A stretch of 18,764 bases of DNA from a bacterium. Lineage in GTDB: Bacteria > CSSED10-310 > JAJRTK01. Shown piece after piece: positions 5,855 to 13,516 of the stretch. The notes under the pieces are model-generated. The model had not been told where the DNA came from. It did no database searches and was given only the letters and a program-made list of their open reading frames with translations. The stretch lies in the NCBI GenBank assembly GCA_024278345.1, contig JAJRTK010000088.1, positions 1-18,764 of the forward strand. The letters run 5' to 3'. The position numbers and the translations under genes were made by a program. Within the stretch, counting starts at the first letter, position 1; every line of letters starts with the position of its first letter.

Positions 5855-6880
5855 CTAGGGTTTATGGCAATAGACGAGGGGTTGCTTTTCGATCTCTTCC
5901 CAGTATTCACCGACCCAGCGGAGGACCTCGTCGCTCCCTTCCTGGAAACCGATTTCGGGACTCCAGCCGAGTTCGTTTCTGGCCAGGGAAGAATCGATGA
6001 CGTAGGCCGCATCCTGGCCGGGCCTCTCCTCCACGACCTCGACACACTCCTCGAACGACCTGCCGGCCTGCTCGCAGATCATACGAACCACGCCCCGCAC
6101 CGTGATGCTCGAGTTCGGGGAGAGATGATAGATCTGGCCGACGCGCCCGCGATCCAGGATCGCCAATTCCCCCCGGGAAACATCCCGGATATGGATGTAA
6201 GACTTGACGGCAACACCTCCGCCATGGAGCTGGATCTTTCGGCCAAGACGAAGGTAGATGGCAGTGCGGGGAATGATCTTGAAGAGCTGCTGCCGCGCAC
6301 CATAGACATTGGTAGCCCGCACGGTCAACAACGGAAATCCGAATTGCTTCCAAAAAACGGAGAGGAGCATGTCGGCTCCTGCCTTGGAGGCCGCGTACGG
6401 CGTGCTCGGGCGGAAAGGAGCATCCTCCCGAACGGTGCCCACGCAGTTCCCATAGATCTCAGGCGACGAAACATGGAGATAGCGCTTCAGATAATCACGC
6501 TTCCGAAAGTGGTTCACCATCCTGGCCAAGGCGACGCAATTGGTCTGGAACCAGTGCTCGGGATGCACCCAACTTGGCCCCACTTCGCTCTGCGCTGCGA
6601 AGTTGACGATATGAGACGGTCGCTCAGTGTCAAGGAGTTCGAGAAGCTCCTCCATCTGGAGGTTCATGTCGATAGCATGGTACTGGTATCTGGAGAGATC
6701 CCGTCTCAGACGATAGCGAAGGAAAAGAGTCGTGCGCTCCTGGGACCGGCTCACACCGATGACCCGGTTCCCCGGATCGGACAAGAGCAGATCGACGAAA
6801 TCCTGGCCGGAAAAGGAATTTGCGCCCAGGACCAGGATCTTGCGCTCGCTGGCGGTGGCATTGAAAAGAGAGTCCGTCAC
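5855..6880 (-). CDS. Extended SDR sugar-nucleotide 4,6-dehydratase/epimerase
   Basis: A 341-residue enzyme with an N-terminal Rossmann motif GANSFSG (19-25) and the YxxxK pair Y162/K166 (PYAASKAGAD). The layout resembles dTDP-glucose or GDP-mannose 4,6-dehydratases, which oxidise C4 and remove the 6-hydroxyl using bound NAD(P). The active-site loop reads SSPEIYG (138-144): Ser-Pro-Glu sits where RmlB has Thr-Asp-Glu and GDP-mannose dehydratase has Thr-Ser-Glu, so the base glutamate is kept but the RmlB acid aspartate is absent. The AAES motif of RmlB is here AAQSEVGPS. The start is GTG 6880, overlapping the upstream stop as GTGA. It may act on a nucleotide-heptose or hexose; the name RmlB is not justified. 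Confidence 0.8.
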   Translation of the reverse strand: MTDSLFNATASERKILVLGANSFSGQDFVDLLLSDPGNRVIGVSRSQERTTLFLRYRLRRDLSRYQYHAIDMNLQMEELLELLDTERPSHIVNFAAQSEVGPSWVHPEHWFQTNCVALARMVNHFRKRDYLKRYLHVSSPEIYGNCVGTVREDAPFRPSTPYAASKAGADMLLSVFWKQFGFPLLTVRATNVYGARQQLFKIIPRTAIYLRLGRKIQLHGGGVAVKSYIHIRDVSRGELAILDRGRVGQIYHLSPNSSITVRGVVRMICEQAGRSFEECVEVVEERPGQDAAYVIDSSLARNELGWSPEIGFQEGSDEVLRWVGEYWEEIEKQPLVYCHKP

Positions 6881-8037
6881 TGAATCTTCCTTTTCTGTGG
6901 TGGAAGCCCCTGAGAGACCGCGAAAGCGAGCCCTTCCGTTTCGAGTCCACCCGGCGGCGACCTGTGGCGCATGGGGAAACGGGAACTCGGATCCTTGGGG
7001 CTATCGAGCTTTCCCAACGCTTCCCTGGCCTTCCGAAGCTGAACCGCCTTGGCCTTGGAAAGCTCGAACTCCGACGACGCGAATCGGCGCCGGGCACGAC
7101 CGACCGGGAGAAACACGTTGAGCAGGATGCAGCACCACTTTACCGAGTATACCGGGAAGAGCAACTCCATCCTCCGGAGATGCCACGGCGGATCCGGAAA
7201 CTCCGAGGCCACCCGCTCCGCGAACCAAGGGTACCACAATTGGGGCACCGGTACCGCAGGCTGGCAAAAAAAGTCGTTCACCAGCTTTGCCGGATCGTCC
7301 CAGCCCGCGTACTCGAAATCGACGAACCGAACCATGCCATCATCCTGCAGGAGCGCATTGTGGAAGCCAAAATCCGAAGGCGAGAGAGATCGTTCCGGAA
7401 GGGGAAGAGGCTCCAGCCAGGAGATATTCCCGCGGCACGCACTGCGATCGACTCCACCAAGGATCCGGCTCCAGGCCGGCCTTAACTCCGACTCGACCCA
7501 GGTGCGGGCGACCCGGTCCAGGTCATCTTCAGGCTCGAATCGCTCCAATCTCCTAAGGCGGGCCTCGACACACTCCACGTGTTCCCGGAGAGAAAAGCAG
7601 GCTTCCTAAGCCAGCGGCAACTTTGCGGCTTCCCGGTGGGTCTTGGCCCGCTGGAGCCCGGAGTAGAAATCCAGGGCCTGCTCCACCATCCTCCTCTGGA
7701 GTTCGTGAGGCTCTGGACGCCAGCCGGCCACGAATTCGTAGAGGGCCATCCCGTTTGCCGGATCGGCGGCCAGGGGGCGAGGCACAACGCGGACCCCGCG
7801 ATCCCAGGCAAAGCGGCAGAACGAGAACTCGGCGCCGAGGCGGTCCCTGGGGTCGCCAGGATGCCGGAAATAGAGCTTGAGGAAGGCTCGTCCGTCGCCA
7901 GCGCGGATTAAGGCTCCGCGGTTATTGGCCGTGCCGGGCCGAAACTCGATCCGAATGGGGCGAGAAAAGCCGGCCTTCTCCGTCAATGCCTCGATTTGCA
8001 CATCCAGTTCCGGCGTTGGTCTTCTTGCATCCATCAT
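6877..8037 (-). pseudogene. APH-like sugar/small-molecule phosphotransferase with one in-frame amber codon
   Basis: One reading frame of 386 codons is interrupted only by TAG at 7606-7608 (codon 144). The N-terminal lobe has FLKLYF with the ATP-binding Lys54 and Glu70. The C-terminal lobe has SPSDFGFHN with catalytic Asp222 and Asn227, and RFVDFEYAGWDDPAKLVNDF with metal-binding Asp240, all in the same frame. Sequence directly after the stop (EACFSLREH) is protein-like and reads through without a new start signal. It belongs to the aminoglycoside/choline kinase fold, and in this setting probably phosphorylates a sugar or polyol rather than an antibiotic. It overlaps the HAD gene upstream (ATGA) and the SDR downstream (GTGA). 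Unless the amber codon is suppressed, or is an assembly error, the product is truncated before the catalytic residues. Confidence 0.8.
7606..7608 (-). other. In-frame amber stop inside the phosphotransferase
   Basis: The plus strand reads CTA, TAG on the coding strand. The frame before (AAKLPLA) and after (EACFSLREH) is identical, so this is a substitution-type interruption and not a frameshift. A single change from TCG (Ser) would produce it. Confidence 0.85.
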
Positions 8038-8633
8038 GGCAATAGGATTTCCCGAAGTTCCGACCAGGAAGGCACAACGACGAATCTCGATTCCGCGGCG
8101 TGGGCGCCACCAGGGTCGAAGAGAAGCTTCCGGACGCCCCGTGGGAAACCGCGTTCGCCCAGGAATTCAGGGAGATCATCGACGAAATGCGTGCATCGCT
8201 CGGCGGCGATCCGGTTCAACTTGTCCCTCTTGGTCAGCTCGAAAAAGGTTTGCAGGGGTTCGCCGGTCCAATGGTCTTCGAGCCAGCGGCAGGCGAACTG
8301 GTGGAGATCGTAGCGCGGCCCCAGGTAGGGATGGCGGGTGCGATGGCTAATGATGGCCGTGGCAACGCCACGCTCCCGGCAAAGGGCGAAAAACTCGAAC
8401 ACTCCCGGGAACGGGGAAGCATTGGCCATGCGTGGACCATAGACAAGCCCCTGAAGTCGAGTCCAATCTTCTTCGCGACCACAAGCGCGGAGATGGTTCC
8501 GAACCGCAGTTTTGGAGGCGGACAGATGGTCCGGGATCAATCCTTCATCGACGGCCACGCGGTGGAAGAGCCCATCGTAACAAACCACAGTGTTGTCGAA
8601 ATCCACGCCGATGATGATGTCGGCGCCGCTCAT
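8034..8633 (-). CDS. HAD-superfamily phosphatase
   Basis: A 199-residue hydrolase of the haloacid dehalogenase superfamily. The four HAD motifs are clear: DFDNTVV with nucleophile Asp11 and acid/base Asp13, AIISHRT with Ser96, a lysine in TKRDKL (Lys135 or Lys138), and HFVDDLPEFL with Asp152/Asp153. A cap segment of about 70 residues lies between motifs I and II. It would dephosphorylate a phosphorylated sugar or polyol in the cytoplasm; the true substrate cannot be read from the sequence. It starts at ATG 8633, four bases into the end of the alcohol dehydrogenase (ATGA), and overlaps the phosphotransferase downstream in the same way, so kinase and phosphatase are probably produced together. 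Confidence 0.83.
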   Translation of the reverse strand: MSGADIIIGVDFDNTVVCYDGLFHRVAVDEGLIPDHLSASKTAVRNHLRACGREEDWTRLQGLVYGPRMANASPFPGVFEFFALCRERGVATAIISHRTRHPYLGPRYDLHQFACRWLEDHWTGEPLQTFFELTKRDKLNRIAAERCTHFVDDLPEFLGERGFPRGVRKLLFDPGGAHAAESRFVVVPSWSELREILLP

Positions 8634-9670
8634 GGGGGCGTCATGTCGATGAGAGGTCGGATCACACGGCCTTCCTCCAGGTCACGAAGAGCGACATTCA
8701 CGTCTTCCAGAGCATAAGTCCCACCGAACAGAGACGCTAGATCGATCTTGCCTGCCTGAATCAGGCGGCCATACCGAGGAAAATCGCGGCTTGGAACCGT
8801 ATCACCGCCCCAAGTGCCGCAGAGTTGCTTCCCCTGGTTCAATTCCTTGGGATCGATTTCCAGGAGGCGCCCGCTCCTGGCGTTCCCGACCACGATGGCG
8901 ACGCCTCCCCGGGAGCGAACGCCGCGGAGCGCCTCCGCCATGACCTCGGGAGAACCAGTAGCCTCGACGACGAAGTCGAGGCCGCCCGGGCAAAGCTTTG
9001 CCAGGCGGCTGGAAACATCTTCCTGGCTGGCGAGGATCGTATGCGTGGCCCCCAACTTCCTGGCCACATCCAGCTTCCGGGGAAGCAGGTCGATGGCGAC
9101 CACGGGAAAACAACCGGCTATGGCGGCGCCAGCCACGGCGCAGAGCCCGACTCCGCCCGCGCCGAAAACGGCCAGCGACTGTCCCGGACTGGGCGAAGCG
9201 GTATTAAAGACGACTCCAAGCCCCGTGGGCAAGGCGCAACCGAGCGCAGCAGCATCGCGCATCGCCAGTCCATCGGGCAGAGGCCATAGCCGGTTCTCGC
9301 TGATGACCATGCGCCGACCGAACGTCGTGATGCCGCCTGCATTCACCTTGCGGTCCCCCCAGCGGTAAGTCGTCCCAGGAACATTCTTGCCCTCACCCTT
9401 GATCCAGGAACAGACTACCCGGTCCCCCGCCTCGACCCTGGTCACGCCCGGTCCCGCCTTCAAGACGACTCCACTCCCTTCATGGCCAAGGCAGTGGGGC
9501 ACGTACGGGTCCGGCCCCCGATGCCCTTGCGCCTCTAGGAGTTGCGTGTGGCAGACGCCACTATAGTGGATCTCCACGAGAACCTGCCCGGCTCTCAGAG
9601 GTTCGATCTCCAAGGAAACGACTTCCAAGGGCTTTCCAAGCTCGACGAGGATTGCGGCAGTGGTCTTCAT
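8630..9670 (-). CDS. Zinc-dependent alcohol dehydrogenase lacking the structural-zinc loop
   Basis: A 346-residue medium-chain dehydrogenase. Catalytic zinc ligands are visible: Cys40 in GVCHTQ, His63/Glu64 in GHEGSG and Cys145 in GCALPTG. The cofactor domain has FGAGGVGLCAVAGA (169-182) and Asp194 after the second strand (VAIDLLPRK), favouring NAD(H). It resembles class III enzymes, but the four-cysteine structural-zinc lobe usual after residue 90 is absent and replaced by the short segment WIKGEGKNVPGTTYRWG. It probably oxidises or reduces a sugar-derived alcohol or aldehyde. The frame is open to 9757, but ATG 9670 is preferred: it overlaps the transketolase stop as ATGA and has AAGGAG upstream. 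Confidence 0.85.
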   Translation of the reverse strand: MKTTAAILVELGKPLEVVSLEIEPLRAGQVLVEIHYSGVCHTQLLEAQGHRGPDPYVPHCLGHEGSGVVLKAGPGVTRVEAGDRVVCSWIKGEGKNVPGTTYRWGDRKVNAGGITTFGRRMVISENRLWPLPDGLAMRDAAALGCALPTGLGVVFNTASPSPGQSLAVFGAGGVGLCAVAGAAIAGCFPVVAIDLLPRKLDVARKLGATHTILASQEDVSSRLAKLCPGGLDFVVEATGSPEVMAEALRGVRSRGGVAIVVGNARSGRLLEIDPKELNQGKQLCGTWGGDTVPSRDFPRYGRLIQAGKIDLASLFGGTYALEDVNVALRDLEEGRVIRPLIDMTPP

Positions 9671-10647
9671 CTTTTTTTTGGCTCCTTGGGTTGATGGCCT
9701 TGGGTCATTGGGGGCGGCGAAGGCTCGCCTGACAATGCCTGGCGGATGCGCTGACAAACAGCCTCCGTCGTCAATCCGTAGGCTTCGCGAAGATAGCTCT
9801 GCCCGCCGGCTTCATGGGGATAGCAGTCGGGGGTGGCAAGTATTTCGAAGCAAGTCGTGGACCGTGGACGCCCAAGAAGCCATTCCCCGACGGCGGAACC
9901 AAAGCCGCCCAAGCGGCTGTGCTCTTCGAGGGTCGCCACGACGCGGAAACGCCCGAACAACCCCGCAAGCAACTCTTCGTCCAGAGGCTTGATCGTATGG
10001 AAGCTGGCGACCAGGGTCGATACGCCTTCGGCAGCCAGCCTCTTCCCCGCCTCCACCGCCACGGGGAGTACGTTTCCCGCGGACAGCAAAGCGACTTCCT
10101 CTCCTTGCTGGAGCACGATGGCGCGGCCAATAACCAGCTCCGGTTCCGAAGAGTGGAACACGGGTTCCCCCTTCTTCCCAAGGCGGACATAACAAGGATG
10201 GCCGTAGCCGATGGCGGCCCGCAATGCGGCCCGCACTTCCTGGGCGTCTCCCGGGCAAAGGACGGTCATTCCTGGTAAAGTCCGCATCTGGGCGATATCC
10301 TCCAGGGAGTGATGGGTGGCTCCGAGGCGGGCATAGGAGAGCCCGGCGCCAGTGCCCACTACCACCACCGGGAGATCATGGTAGCAGAGATCGATCTTGA
10401 TCTGCTCCAAACAGCGGATGGTGTTGAAGGAGGCAATGGTGTAAGTCACGGGTTTCAGTCCCGACATGGCTAGTCCTGCGGCCAGACTCGTCATGTTGGC
10501 TTCGGCCACGCCGCAGTTGTAGAAGCGACTTGGAAACTTGGCCTTGTAAGTGTTGAAGAGCCGGTTCCCGATATCCCCTGAAAGCAGGACGATCCGCGGA
10601 TCCTGGTCCGCGAGCTCTGTCATGATGGCAGCGAAAGCGTTCCTCAT
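9667..10647 (-). CDS. Transketolase, C-terminal subunit
   Basis: A 326-residue subunit containing the pyrimidine-binding domain and the C-terminal domain of transketolase. GVAEANM has the conserved Glu49 that activates thiamine diphosphate. SGDIG near the start, and FNTIRCLEQIKIDLCYHDLPVV, fit the family. It works with the N-terminal subunit encoded directly upstream; together they transfer two-carbon ketol units between sugar phosphates. The open frame extends to 10929, but ATG 10647 is the sensible start because it overlaps the upstream stop as ATGA, follows GAGGAG, and begins the recognisable domain. A role in supplying sedoheptulose 7-phosphate for the GmhA step is inferred from context. 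Confidence 0.88.
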   Translation of the reverse strand: MRNAFAAIMTELADQDPRIVLLSGDIGNRLFNTYKAKFPSRFYNCGVAEANMTSLAAGLAMSGLKPVTYTIASFNTIRCLEQIKIDLCYHDLPVVVVGTGAGLSYARLGATHHSLEDIAQMRTLPGMTVLCPGDAQEVRAALRAAIGYGHPCYVRLGKKGEPVFHSSEPELVIGRAIVLQQGEEVALLSAGNVLPVAVEAGKRLAAEGVSTLVASFHTIKPLDEELLAGLFGRFRVVATLEEHSRLGGFGSAVGEWLLGRPRSTTCFEILATPDCYPHEAGGQSYLREAYGLTTEAVCQRIRQALSGEPSPPPMTQGHQPKEPKKR

Positions 10648-11486
10648 CGAAGTCCCAACTCCTCGTGTGCCCGCCGGACCTCCTCCGAGGTCGGAATGCG
10701 ATAATGCCAGTTGTTGTCGTCTTCCATGAAGGAGACGCCCTTCCCCTTGACGGTATTGGCAATGATGACCACAGGTTTTCCCGTCCCATGGGGCGTCTGG
10801 CGAAGAGCTTCCCGGAGATCGGCCAGGGAGTGCCCGTCCAGCTCCACCGAGCTCCAGCCGAACGCTTCCCACTTGGCCGCCAAGGGATCCAACGCCAGGA
10901 CCTCCCGGCTGCGACCGGTGGCCTGCCACTTGTTGTCGTCAACGATGACGACAAGGTTTTCCAGGCCGTGAGCCGCCGCGAACATAGCACCCTCCCAGGT
11001 GGACCCCTCATTGCACTCGCCGTCGCTCAACACCACGAAAACGCGGTACCAGCGTTCCTGAATCCTGCCAGCTAGCGCCATTCCAATCCCGATGCCAAGG
11101 CCATGGCCCAGGGATCCAGTGGCGGCTTCGACGCCAGGGGCGCAGCCGGGACCAGGATGCTCCGCCAGACGATCCCCGTCCTCGGCGTACGTGTCCAGCC
11201 AGGAGAGAGGAAAAAAGCCTCGATGAGCCAGCGTCGCATAGAGAGCCATGGCAGCATGTCCCTTGCTCAGGATCAGCCGTTCCCGACCCGGATCGGCGGG
11301 TTTCGCCGGATCGATCCGAAGCGCCGACCAGTAGGCGGCCACAAGGATATCGATACAGCTCAGGCAGGAACCGAGATGGGGAGAACGGCTTCTGTGGGAC
11401 ATCTTCACCACTGCGCCGCGGATGGTGCGAACCATCCGTTTCATCGTCTCGTGTTCGACACCGGGATCAGCTTGTGGATTCACCAT
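10644..11486 (-). CDS. Transketolase, N-terminal subunit
   Basis: A 280-residue subunit carrying the thiamine diphosphate/Mg binding domain. His77 in LSKGHA and His128 in TGSLGHGL are the family histidines, and SDGECNEGSTWEGAMFAAAH through DDNKWQ (154-188) is the diphosphate/metal motif, with Ser in place of the common initial Gly. Split transketolases of this kind occur in many bacteria and archaea, often in specialised gene clusters alongside a conventional enzyme. It is the first gene after a 295-bp gap, so a promoter may lie directly upstream; GGAG about ten bases before ATG 11486 can serve as the ribosome site. Confidence 0.9.
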   Translation of the reverse strand: MVNPQADPGVEHETMKRMVRTIRGAVVKMSHRSRSPHLGSCLSCIDILVAAYWSALRIDPAKPADPGRERLILSKGHAAMALYATLAHRGFFPLSWLDTYAEDGDRLAEHPGPGCAPGVEAATGSLGHGLGIGIGMALAGRIQERWYRVFVVLSDGECNEGSTWEGAMFAAAHGLENLVVIVDDNKWQATGRSREVLALDPLAAKWEAFGWSSVELDGHSLADLREALRQTPHGTGKPVVIIANTVKGKGVSFMEDDNNWHYRIPTSEEVRRAHEELGLR

Positions 11487-11781
11487 GGGAACGGCTCCGA
11501 GAAGAGCGAGGGAAACAAGCCGGGCCGAGCTCTATTTCCCGGTCCCGGGAGGAGGGCAAAGGGGAAAGCAGGGGAAGCGGCAGTGAAGGGGAATTCCATT
11601 TTCCGGATTCCCAGCGACGGTGAAGGGGGGAAGCAGGGCGAGCGGCAGACGGCTGGACGATCGCCAACGCGAGCGGAACTCAAGGCAAAAAACGAAGAAA
11701 GCGGACGAGGAAAACTGCATTTAACAAGAATCACCCCAGCATGCGACCCGACCCTTCTCAAATGTTCCGCCGAGCCCGAGA
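11487..11781. other. Intergenic region with an imperfect direct repeat
   Basis: No gene is supported on either strand. An approximately 27-base purine-rich segment at 11557-11583 recurs imperfectly at 11621-11647 (shared core AAGCAGGG and AGCGGCAG). This is the largest gap inside the operon and the natural place for an internal promoter or processing site ahead of the transketolase genes. A TTGTTA on the minus strand around 11723-11728 could be a -35 element, but no matching -10 is convincing. Confidence 0.45.
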
Positions 11782-12792
11782 CTATTGGGCCTTGAGTTGT
11801 TGCATGCGCTTGATGTTGTGGTAGAGGGGATTGGTGAGGGGGTCGCGGATCTTCCCATCCTGGAAAGCCTCCACGAGGCTCTGGACAGCGTCCTCGATGG
11901 TGAAGCGGGGAACGAAGCCGAGCTTTTCGCGGATCTTGTCCGAATTGATGTGGTAGGAGCGCAGGTCGTCGGAAGGTTCGTAACAGAGCTCGATGGCCTG
12001 GTCTCCAAAGGTATCTTTCACGATTTCGGCGATTCTGGAGACGGAGAGGTTCTGGTATCCGGCATTGAACGCCTCGCCGTCGATGGTCTCCCTTGGAGCC
12101 TGAAGAAGCGTCTGATAAACTCGCACCATGTCTTGGATGTTGATGTTGGGTCGGAGCTGGCTCCCGCCGAAGATCCTGATTTTCTTGTTCACCAGGGCAT
12201 GGGCCGTCAAAATGTTAACGGTAAGATCCAGCCTCAGCCTGGGCGCCCAGCCGCAGACCGTGGCGGGCCGCAAGACGACGCGCTCCATCTCTCCGACATG
12301 AGGATGCTCCAAGAGCGTCCGTTCACATTCTAGCTTGAAGCGAGAATAATCGGTAAGGGGCTCCGGTGTCGCATCTTCCCGCACGTCGGGATCCGCCTTG
12401 ACCCCGTAGACACTGGACGAACTGGCGTAGATGAAGCGCCGCACTCTCTGATCGATGGAACTTTGGAGCAACGGGGCGAAGGCTTCACGGTTGATGGAGG
12501 TGCCCAGGTCCGGATCGAGCTCGAAGCTGGGATCGTTGGAGATGCAGGCCAGGTGGATCACCACATCCACTCCGGCAAGCTCCCTGCGAACGCCAGCAAC
12601 ATCGCGAATATCCATGGGAATCACCCGCAGGCTCGGATGGTTCCTGGCCGATCCGAACACATCATCACCGTACCAAAAAAGGTCGATGACCTTGGCGCTG
12701 TACCCATCCTCGAGGAGTTTCGGGACCAGCAAACTCCCCACGTAGCCACCGCCTCCGGTGACGAGAACCGTTTCAAAGCCGTTGGAGTCCAT
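11782..12792 (-). CDS. Extended SDR NAD-dependent epimerase/dehydratase
   Basis: A 336-residue sugar-nucleotide enzyme. It has TGGGGYVG (12-19) for cofactor binding, YASSSSVYG around 122-130, and Tyr149/Lys153 in DYSRFK. It has the general shape of UDP-glucose 4-epimerase or GDP-mannose-type reductases, but I cannot assign a specific reaction. Sequence near the C-terminus (DDLRSYHINSDKIREKLGF) matches the usual substrate-binding tail of this family. AGGGA lies about eight bases before ATG 12792. It sits 68 bases after the GmhA-like gene, so it may epimerise or reduce the nucleotide-heptose produced by its neighbours. Confidence 0.82.
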   Translation of the reverse strand: MDSNGFETVLVTGGGGYVGSLLVPKLLEDGYSAKVIDLFWYGDDVFGSARNHPSLRVIPMDIRDVAGVRRELAGVDVVIHLACISNDPSFELDPDLGTSINREAFAPLLQSSIDQRVRRFIYASSSSVYGVKADPDVREDATPEPLTDYSRFKLECERTLLEHPHVGEMERVVLRPATVCGWAPRLRLDLTVNILTAHALVNKKIRIFGGSQLRPNINIQDMVRVYQTLLQAPRETIDGEAFNAGYQNLSVSRIAEIVKDTFGDQAIELCYEPSDDLRSYHINSDKIREKLGFVPRFTIEDAVQSLVEAFQDGKIRDPLTNPLYHNIKRMQQLKAQ

Positions 12793-12860
12793 TCTATTTC
12801 CCTAAATGTGTTGGCAACAGGTTGGCTAGGTAATGACGTCGGCGATGCGAAGCGGTGAGC

Positions 12861-13472
12861 TCAACCGGGTATGCGACCGGCACCGGGGATCTCCACAAGG
12901 TCCATCCAATGGTGGAGGACCGTGGCGTGGCAAGTTTCAGCGTCCCCGTAAGTGCGGCAAGGCAACCATGCGTTGAGGTCTCCGGCACTCCGCAAGGGAG
13001 TCTCCAGATCCATGGCGGAAAGCGTCACGATGGTCATGGAGAGCCGCCGCGCCGTCCGGGTCGCAGCCAGGACGTTGGGCGACCGGCCAGAGCTGCTGAT
13101 GGCAACGAGCATGTCAGCCCCTCCGCCACGCCTGGAAAGAGGCTCGGAAAAGACATGTTCATACCCCATGTCGTTGGCCACAGCCGTGATGAGGGAGAGG
13201 TCGGAGAAGACCTGCGTGTGGAGGCGGGCGTTCTTTGCCAGGTCGGCGGCCATGTGGCTGGCCATGGATGCACTTGCTCCGTTGCCCACCAGGTAGATTG
13301 TGCCATTGTCCTTCCGAACTTCCTCGGTGTAGCGACACCAAACGGAAAACCCGGCATCCACAGGAAGCGCCTGGGCATCAGCGTCCCAAAAGGAGAGGTT
13401 GCGAAGAAGCCCATGGACCTTCTCCGCCTTGGAAGTCCAGTCCCCGGTACCTTGACTCGCCTTGTCCGCCAT
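12861..13472 (-). CDS. gmhA: Phosphoheptose isomerase (SIS domain, GmhA-like)
   Basis: A 203-residue SIS-domain protein, close to the usual GmhA length. VGNGASASMASHMAADL (62-78) and ISSSGRSPNV (125-134) are the sugar-phosphate binding loops, and HATVLHHWMDLVE is the C-terminal helix. GmhA converts sedoheptulose 7-phosphate to D-glycero-D-manno-heptose 7-phosphate. By my recollection of the E. coli sequence, catalytic Glu65 corresponds to Asp77 here and Gln172 to Glu179, while His180 is kept as His187, so activity may be altered. The frame is open to 14054; ATG 13472 follows GAGGA closely and gives a family-like N-terminus, whereas ATG 13523, overlapping the upstream stop, is the alternative. 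It is followed downstream by the SDR at 11782. Confidence 0.8.
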   Translation of the reverse strand: MADKASQGTGDWTSKAEKVHGLLRNLSFWDADAQALPVDAGFSVWCRYTEEVRKDNGTIYLVGNGASASMASHMAADLAKNARLHTQVFSDLSLITAVANDMGYEHVFSEPLSRRGGGADMLVAISSSGRSPNVLAATRTARRLSMTIVTLSAMDLETPLRSAGDLNAWLPCRTYGDAETCHATVLHHWMDLVEIPGAGRIPG

Positions 13473-13516
13473 GGTTCCTCGAATTCGCTTAACACTTGAT
13501 TTTGGTGGAGAGACCT

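Noticed and set aside
5864-6883. A 339-codon plus-strand open frame
   Set aside because: It is antisense to the SDR at 5855-6880, has no family motif, and is produced by GC-rich codon structure.
7579-7610. Frameshift between two phosphotransferase halves
   Set aside because: The two open frames differ in start by 459 bases, a multiple of three; they are one frame separated only by TAG, so no frameshift is needed.
10648-10929. N-terminal extension of the transketolase C subunit to 10929
   Set aside because: It overlaps the N subunit in another frame and has no domain sequence; ATG 10647 gives the ATGA overlap.
11480-11761. Small minus-strand gene in the operon gap
   Set aside because: The peptide is Pro/Ser/Phe-rich low-complexity sequence from the purine-rich repeat, with no ribosome site.
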